Source: Pseudomonas fluorescens
GTDB taxonomy: Bacteria; Pseudomonadota; Gammaproteobacteria; Pseudomonadales; Pseudomonadaceae
Reading direction: 5' to 3'
Length of the DNA stretch: 64,000 nt
Assembly: GCF_002837185.1 (NCBI RefSeq)
Contig: NZ_KZ478005.1
Span: 1-64,000, forward strand
Both the position numbers and the translations under genes were made by a program. The notes beneath the pieces were generated by a model. That model was not told where the DNA came from. It made no database searches and worked only from the letters and a program-made list of their open reading frames with translations. Numbering within the stretch: position 1 is the stretch's first letter; every line of letters begins with the position of its first letter. Shown here piece after piece: positions 59,507 to 64,000 of this stretch.

Positions 59507-60369
59507 TGACGCCCGAGGGCGTACGCGCCGCGGTCCGTGATGCCGTGGTGATGTGCGTGCAGGACCACACGGTCGAGGGGCCGCAGCGCTCGGTACCTAT
59601 ACGCATATACCGGCAGTCAACACCCATACCGGCCCCGGCGCTGCTGTATTTTCATGGTGGAGGCTGGGTTGCCGGCGATCTTGATACCCATGACAGCTTC
59701 TGTCGGATCATGTGCGAATGGGCCCGGTGCGCGGTGGTGGCCGTAGATTACGCGCGGCCACCGGAGCATCGCTTTCCTGCAGCCGTGGAAGATTGCTACG
59801 CCGTCACCGAATGGGTTGCCACTCAAGGCGCTGCCTTGGGCTTGGACAGCCACCGGATCGCCGTCGCCGGTGGCGGTTCCGGCGGCGGCCTGGCAGCGGT
59901 TATCTGCCAGATCGTCCATGAACGCCGCGGCCCTGCGATAGGTTTTCAAATGCTGCTTTACCCCGTCCTCGATTGCCTGGCGCGCAACCGTTCACGGGTC
60001 GAGTTCGCCAGCGGGCCTGGCCTGACCGCTCAAATGCTCAACTGGTATCTCGCTCAGTACGTGAGCGAAGGGCAGTCCCTGGCCCATCCTTGGCTGTCGC
60101 CCGCGCACCAGGCTTCATTACAGGGGTTGCCCGACGCGCTGATCGTCACCGCCGGCTGCGATTTACTGCGTGATGAGGGCCGGGCTTATGCACGACAGTT
60201 GAAAAACGCCGGGGTGCAGGTGCGGCACACGGAATATCCCGGCATGGGACACGGTTTTATCAACTACCCTGGTGAACATCTCGCTGCGCGCAAGGCCATA
60301 CTCCAGTGTGCTCAGGCCCTTGCAGACTATTTTACCGCCGGCTCTCGCCCAATCACCGACCGTGCATAA
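59491..60369 (+). CDS. HSL-family alpha/beta hydrolase (esterase-like) with shifted serine
   Basis: A 292-residue hydrolase of the hormone-sensitive-lipase group. The oxyanion motif is LLYFHGGGWVAGD, VDYARPPEHRFPAAVEDCY is highly typical, the acid lies in AGCDLLRDEG and the histidine in GMGHGFINY. The nucleophile elbow reads AVAGGGSGGGLAA instead of AGDSAGGNLAA, so the serine (S130) is one position later than normal. It may still form a GxSxG turn. The ATG at 59491 overlaps the P450 fusion gene by 16 bases and has GAGG, so it is translated with it. It is probably the third enzyme of the same pathway. Confidence 0.83.
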   Translation: MDRPVMTPEGVRAAVRDAVVMCVQDHTVEGPQRSVPIRIYRQSTPIPAPALLYFHGGGWVAGDLDTHDSFCRIMCEWARCAVVAVDYARPPEHRFPAAVEDCYAVTEWVATQGAALGLDSHRIAVAGGGSGGGLAAVICQIVHERRGPAIGFQMLLYPVLDCLARNRSRVEFASGPGLTAQMLNWYLAQYVSEGQSLAHPWLSPAHQASLQGLPDALIVTAGCDLLRDEGRAYARQLKNAGVQVRHTEYPGMGHGFINYPGEHLAARKAILQCAQALADYFTAGSRPITDRA

Positions 60370-60486
60370 ATGCAACAACGACCTGCATGATTCCGGGTTG
60401 TACGCGGCAAATTTGCGCTGGTACGATCAGGCGATGGTTCGCCCCCGAACATTTTGATAAAGAACAATAAAAGCAGGGAGTTAGTG

Positions 60487-61590
60487 ATGACTGCTCAGGT
60501 GTCCCCCGAAGCAAGCCACACCGATAGTCAGCAGCAGCAAGTACTGAGTGAGGTGCGTAACCATATCGGTTACCTCACCCTCAACCGCCCCGCCGGTTTG
60601 AATGCCATCACCCTGGACATGGTGCGGCGGATGACAACGCGGCTACAGGCCTGGGCCGCTGACCCGCTGGTCTACGCCGTTGTGCTGCGCGGCTCCGGCG
60701 ACAAGGCCTTCTGCGCCGGCGGCGATATCCGTTCCCTGTACGACAGCTTCAAGGGTGGCGACACCCTGCATGAAGACTTCTTCGTTGAGGAATACGCACT
60801 CGACCTGGCCCTCCACCAGTACCCCAAACCCGTCCTGGCATTGATGGACGGCTTTGTACTCGGCGGCGGCATGGGCCTGGTGCAGGGCGCCGACCTGCGC
60901 GTGGTGACCGAACGCAGCCGCCTGGCAATGCCGGAAGTGGCCATCGGGTATTTTCCGGATGTGGGTGGCAGCTATTTCCTGCCGCGCATCCCCGGGGAAC
61001 TGGGGATCTACCTTGGCGTCACCGGCGTGCAGATCCGTGCGGCGGATGCCCTGTACTGCGGCCTGGCGGATTGGTACCTGGACAGCGCCAGACTGACCGA
61101 GCTTGCGCAAAAGCTCGATAGCCTGCAATGGCACGATTCGCCCCTCAAGGACCTGCAAGGCGTGCTCGCCCAACTGGCCGTGCAGCAATTGCCTGATCCG
61201 CCGCTGGCAGCCCTGCGCCCGGCGATCGACCATTTCTTCGCCCTGCCGGACGTGCCAAGCATTGTCGAGCAACTGCAGCAAGTCACCGTCGCCGACAGCC
61301 ACGACTGGGGCCTGGCCACCGCCGACCTGATGCAAACCCGCTCACCCCTGGCCATGGCTGTCACCCTGCAGATGTTGCGCCGTGGGCGCCACCTGCCGCT
61401 GGAACAGTGCTTTGCCCTGGAGCTGCACCTGGACCGCCAGTGGTTCGCCCGTGGCGACCTGATCGAAGGGGTCCGCGCCCTGATCATCGACAAGGACAAA
61501 AAACCGCAGTGGAATCCGCCAACGGTGCATGAGCTGGACGCCAGCCATGTCGCAAGCTTCTTTCGCGACTTCGCGCAGATTGAGAAATAA
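60487..61590 (+). CDS. 3-Hydroxyisobutyryl-CoA hydrolase-like / enoyl-CoA hydratase family
   Basis: A 367-residue crotonase-fold protein whose length and motifs fit HibCH: NRPAGLNAITLDMV, AFCAGGDIRSLYD (oxyanion hole), FVLGGGMGLVQGADLRVV and AMPEVAIGYFPDVGGSYFLPR. The enzyme hydrolyses 3-hydroxyisobutyryl-CoA in valine breakdown. The ATG at 60487 has GGGAG upstream; an earlier ATG at 60454 has no ribosome site. It lies three bases before an acyl-CoA dehydrogenase gene, forming a valine-type operon, and 117 bp after the esterase with no clear terminator between. Confidence 0.87.
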   Translation: MTAQVSPEASHTDSQQQQVLSEVRNHIGYLTLNRPAGLNAITLDMVRRMTTRLQAWAADPLVYAVVLRGSGDKAFCAGGDIRSLYDSFKGGDTLHEDFFVEEYALDLALHQYPKPVLALMDGFVLGGGMGLVQGADLRVVTERSRLAMPEVAIGYFPDVGGSYFLPRIPGELGIYLGVTGVQIRAADALYCGLADWYLDSARLTELAQKLDSLQWHDSPLKDLQGVLAQLAVQQLPDPPLAALRPAIDHFFALPDVPSIVEQLQQVTVADSHDWGLATADLMQTRSPLAMAVTLQMLRRGRHLPLEQCFALELHLDRQWFARGDLIEGVRALIIDKDKKPQWNPPTVHELDASHVASFFRDFAQIEK

Positions 61591-61593
61591 GCC

Positions 61594-62745
61594 ATGCAAG
61601 ATCTTGAATACACAGAAGAACAAGTGATGATCCGCGACATGGCGCGTGATTTTGCCCGTGGTGAAATCGCGCCCCATGCCCAGGCCTGGGAAAAGGCCGG
61701 CTGGATCGACGACGCGCTGGTGGCCAAGATGGGCGAGTTGGGGCTGCTCGGTATGGTGGTTCCGGAAGAATGGGGTGGGACGTACGTGGATTACGTCGCC
61801 TATGCCCTGGCCGTGGAGGAAATCTCCGCGGGTGACGGTGCCACTGGCGCCTTGATGAGTATCCATAATTCAGTGGGTTGCGGCCCGGTCCTCAACTACG
61901 GCACAGAGGCACAGAAGCACACCTGGCTGGCCGCTCTCGCCAGCGGCCAGGCCATCGGCTGCTTCTGCCTGACCGAGCCCCAGGCCGGCTCCGAAGCCCA
62001 CAACCTGCGCACCCGCGCGGAACTGCGCGACGGCCAGTGGGTGATCAACGGTGCCAAGCAGTTCGTCAGCAACGGCAAGCGCGCCCAACTGGCCATTGTG
62101 TTTGCCGTGACCGATCCCGATCTGGGCAAGAAAGGCATTTCGGCGTTCCTGGTGCCCACTGACACCCCGGGATTTGTGGTCGACCGTACTGAACACAAGA
62201 TGGGCATTCGGGCGTCGGACACCTGCGCCGTCACCTTCAACCAATGCGCGGTGCCCGAAGCCAACCTCCTCGGCGAGCGCGGCAAAGGCCTGGCCATTGC
62301 CCTGTCCAACCTGGAGGGAGGGCGTATTGGCATCGCCGCCCAGGCCTTGGGCATCGCGCGTGCCGCCTTTGAAGCGGCGCTGGCCTATGCCCGGGATCGG
62401 GTGCAGTTCGACAAAGCGATCATCGAACACCAGAGCGTGGCCAACCTGCTGGCCGATATGCAAACCCAACTGAATGCGGCACGTCTGCTGATCCAGCATG
62501 CCGCGCGCTTGCGCAGCGCCGGCAAGCCGTGCCTGTCTGAGGCGTCCCAGGCCAAGCTGTTCGCCTCGGAAATGGCCGAAAAGGTCTGCTCCAAGGCGAT
62601 GCAGATTCATGGCGGGTATGGGTACCTGGAGGACTATCCGGTGGAGCGCTACTACCGGGATGCGCGGATCACGCAGATTTACGAAGGCACCAGCGAGATT
62701 CAGCGGATGGTGATTGCCAGGGAACTGAAGCACTACCAAATCTAA
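61594..62745 (+). CDS. Acyl-CoA dehydrogenase (isobutyryl-CoA/short-chain type)
   Basis: A 383-residue acyl-CoA dehydrogenase. CFCLTEPQAGSEAHNLRTRA binds substrate and flavin, FVSNGKRAQLAIVFAVTD follows, and IHGGYGYLEDYPVERYYRD with QIYEGTSEIQRMVIARE carries the catalytic Glu in YEGTSE. Its partnership with the HibCH-like gene suggests isobutyryl-CoA dehydrogenase in valine catabolism. It starts at the ATG at 61594. The 3' end is followed by a REP element and a partial duplicate of this gene end. Confidence 0.88.
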   Translation: MQDLEYTEEQVMIRDMARDFARGEIAPHAQAWEKAGWIDDALVAKMGELGLLGMVVPEEWGGTYVDYVAYALAVEEISAGDGATGALMSIHNSVGCGPVLNYGTEAQKHTWLAALASGQAIGCFCLTEPQAGSEAHNLRTRAELRDGQWVINGAKQFVSNGKRAQLAIVFAVTDPDLGKKGISAFLVPTDTPGFVVDRTEHKMGIRASDTCAVTFNQCAVPEANLLGERGKGLAIALSNLEGGRIGIAAQALGIARAAFEAALAYARDRVQFDKAIIEHQSVANLLADMQTQLNAARLLIQHAARLRSAGKPCLSEASQAKLFASEMAEKVCSKAMQIHGGYGYLEDYPVERYYRDARITQIYEGTSEIQRMVIARELKHYQI

Positions 62746-62765
62746 CTGACACACCGGGGTAAAAC

Positions 62766-62855
62766 TGTGGGAGGGGGCTTGCCCCCGATGGCGGCGGGTC
62801 AGTCGATAGCTTGGTTGACTGTCACCCTGCCATCGGGGGCAAGCCCCCTCCCACA
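62766..62855. repeat. REP doublet (inverted pair), copy 3
   Basis: Inverted arms TGTGGGAGGGGGCTTGCCCC and complement around a GC-rich spacer. It is nearly identical to copy 4 at 62959 including the spacer (GGCGGGTCAGTCGATAGC), so the two arose by local duplication. Confidence 0.92.
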
Positions 62856-62885
62856 TTTGGATCTGCTGTGTGATGAGTGCCTGGG

Positions 62886-62945
62886 TTACTTGTCCTTGGA
62901 CTTCAGTGCCTGGCGGAGCATGCAGAGCTACCCGCTCTAACTGAC
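62886..62945. repeat. Duplicated scraps of the two flanking gene ends
   Basis: GTTACTTGTCCTTGGACTTC at 62885 resembles the 3' end of the enoyl-CoA hydratase gene at 63078 (GTTATTTGTCCTGGAACGTC). TCTAACTGAC at 62936 repeats the acyl-CoA dehydrogenase end at 62741. The unit of about 194 bp from dehydrogenase end through REP to hydratase end is therefore present twice in tandem, with the scraps decayed. Confidence 0.75.
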
Positions 62946-62958
62946 ACAATGAAAAAAC

Positions 62959-63048
62959 TGTGGGAGGGGGCTTGCCCCCGATGGCGGCGGGTCAGTCGAT
63001 AGCTTGGTTGACTGTCACACTGTCATCGGGCGCAAGCCCCCTCCCACA
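62959..63048. repeat. REP doublet (inverted pair), copy 4
   Basis: The same element as copy 3, with two or three base differences in the right arm (TGTCATCGGGCGCAAGCC). It is followed by TTTGGATCTGCTGTGTG as in copy 3. Confidence 0.92.
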
Positions 63049-63078
63049 TTTGGATCTGCTGTGTGGTGAGTGCCGGGG

Positions 63079-63852
63079 TTATTTGTCCTGGAACGTCGGC
63101 GTGCGCTTGGCCACGAACGCTGCCATGCCCTCCTTCTGGTCCTGGGTCGCGAACGCTGCATGGAATACTCGGCGCTCGAAACGTACGCCTTCGGACAGGC
63201 TCACTTCAAACGCGCGGTTTACGCTTTCCTTGACCATCATGCTGATCGGCACGGATTTACCGGCGATCAGGGTGGCGACTTTCAAGGCTTCGTCCAGCAA
63301 CTCGTCGGCGGGCACGATGCGCGCAACGATGCCGCAGCGTTCTGCTTCCACCGCGTCGATGAAACGCCCGGTCAGGCACATTTCCATGGCCTTGGCCTTG
63401 CCCACCGCACGCGTAAGGCGCTGGGTGCCGCCCATGCCAGGCAGTACGCCGAGGTTGATCTCCGGCTGGCCGAACCTGGCGCCGTCACCGGCCAGGATAA
63501 AGTCGCACATCAGGGCCAGTTCGCAGCCGCCACCGAGGGCAAAGCCGTTGACTGCGGCAATGATCGGCTTGCGGCGGTTGGCCACGCGATCGCTGTCGCT
63601 GAACAAGTCGTCCAGGTAGATCTGCGGGTAGGTCAGCTCGGCCATTTCCTTGATGTCGGCACCGGCGGCGAAGGCTTTCTTCGAGCCGGTCAGCACGATG
63701 CAGCCGATCTGCGGGTCGGCTTCCAGGCCATCCAGCGCCTGGTTCAGCTCGCTGACCAGTTGCGCGTTCAAGGCGTTCAGCGCCTGCGGGCGATTGAGCG
63801 TAATCAGCCCGACGCGGCCCTGGACTTCGAGCAAAATGGTTTCGTAACTCAT
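63079..63852 (-). CDS. Enoyl-CoA hydratase
   Basis: A 257-residue crotonase of normal length. LNRPQALNALNAQLV, AFAAGADIKEMAELTY (oxyanion hole), GFALGGGCELALMCDFILA with one catalytic Glu, and FGQPEINLGVLPGMGGTQRL with the second are all intact, so it should hydrate 2-enoyl-CoA. It is convergent with the acyl-CoA dehydrogenase at 61594 and downstream (11 bp) of another acyl-CoA dehydrogenase on its own strand, likely one fatty-acid or branched-chain acid operon. Confidence 0.93.
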   Translation of the reverse strand: MSYETILLEVQGRVGLITLNRPQALNALNAQLVSELNQALDGLEADPQIGCIVLTGSKKAFAAGADIKEMAELTYPQIYLDDLFSDSDRVANRRKPIIAAVNGFALGGGCELALMCDFILAGDGARFGQPEINLGVLPGMGGTQRLTRAVGKAKAMEMCLTGRFIDAVEAERCGIVARIVPADELLDEALKVATLIAGKSVPISMMVKESVNRAFEVSLSEGVRFERRVFHAAFATQDQKEGMAAFVAKRTPTFQDK

Positions 63853-63863
63853 GTATCGGCTCC

Positions 63864-64000
63864 TTAAAGATTGCGTGAGATGACCATGCGCTGGATATCG
63901 CTGGTGCCTTCGTAAATCTGGCAGACCCGCACGTCGCGGTAGATCCGCTCCAACGGGAAGTCGTTCAGGTAACCGTAACCGCCCAGGGTTTGCAAGGCGG
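63864..64000 (-). CDS. Acyl-CoA dehydrogenase, C-terminal end only (cut by window edge)
   Basis: Forty-five codons visible, leftward, reading LGGYGYLNDFPLERIYRD then QIYEGTSDIQRMVISRNL and a TAA stop at 63864-63866. The YEGTSD motif has the catalytic Glu. This is the end of a full-length acyl-CoA dehydrogenase starting beyond the window, upstream of and probably cotranscribed with the enoyl-CoA hydratase. Confidence 0.9.
   Translation of the reverse strand, partial: ALQTLGGYGYLNDFPLERIYRDVRVCQIYEGTSDIQRMVISRNL

Noticed and set aside
1..64000. CRISPR arrays, tRNA or rRNA genes, insertion sequences
   Set aside because: I found no regularly spaced direct repeats, no cloverleaf-type sequence with a recognisable tRNA core, and no transposase gene; the only dispersed repeats are REP elements.

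Overview
The window looks like chromosomal DNA of a fluorescent Pseudomonas (P. fluorescens group). The evidence is GC-rich coding sequence, four copies of the inverted repeat with TGTGGGAGGGGGCTTG arms that is typical of this group, an arn lipid A operon, and a siderophore locus whose first four genes are in the same order as pmsCEAB of P. fluorescens WCS374. These assignments rest on reading proteins and motifs by eye; no database search was run.

Layout. 1-7.7 kb: a RidA protein, a soluble double-PAS chemoreceptor, an oxaloacetate decarboxylase-like enzyme, and a small sulfur-type group (sulfonate-binding protein, FMN-dependent monooxygenase, bicupin) beside a LysR regulator. 7.8-15.7 kb: accessory genes. 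These include a decayed alcohol dehydrogenase fragment cut by a REP repeat, an orphan HoxX-like CO-forming protein with a thymidylate-kinase-like partner, a GNAT acetyltransferase, a DUF1349-like protein, a CGNR regulator divergent from a secreted alpha/beta hydrolase, and a PRISE-type reductase.

15.8-38.9 kb: a complete pseudomonine-type siderophore island. Isochorismate synthase, salicyl-AMP ligase/ArCP, histidine decarboxylase and isochorismate pyruvate lyase run leftward. A Cy-Cy-A-PCP* synthetase and a flavin N-hydroxylase run rightward. A PCP-C synthetase runs leftward again. An ECF sigma factor, a pair of half-size ABC transporters, a FatDCBA-like importer (two permeases, ATPase, lipoprotein) and a TonB-dependent receptor run rightward. 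Salicylate, threonine and N-hydroxyhistamine would be joined here, and Fur-box-like sites lie at the promoters.

39-45 kb: an unknown membrane protein, a transmembrane chemoreceptor, a Bcr/CflA drug exporter, a solitary tyrosine recombinase and a secreted protein. 45.3-54.7 kb: a tightly overlapping arnCADTEF-ugd operon plus an extra GT-C glycosyltransferase, without arnB. 54.9-56 kb: a small unknown protein and an HPP membrane protein.

56.2-60.4 kb: the most unusual part, a three-gene unit encoding an acyl-CoA-oxidase-like protein, a cytochrome P450 fused to a RidA-like domain, and an HSL-type esterase. Each recognisable domain departs from its family at a catalytic position, which suggests repurposed tailoring chemistry; I know of no described system with this composition. 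60.5-64 kb: valine/acyl-CoA catabolism (HibCH-like, acyl-CoA dehydrogenase, enoyl-CoA hydratase, start of another acyl-CoA dehydrogenase) with a duplicated REP-containing spacer.
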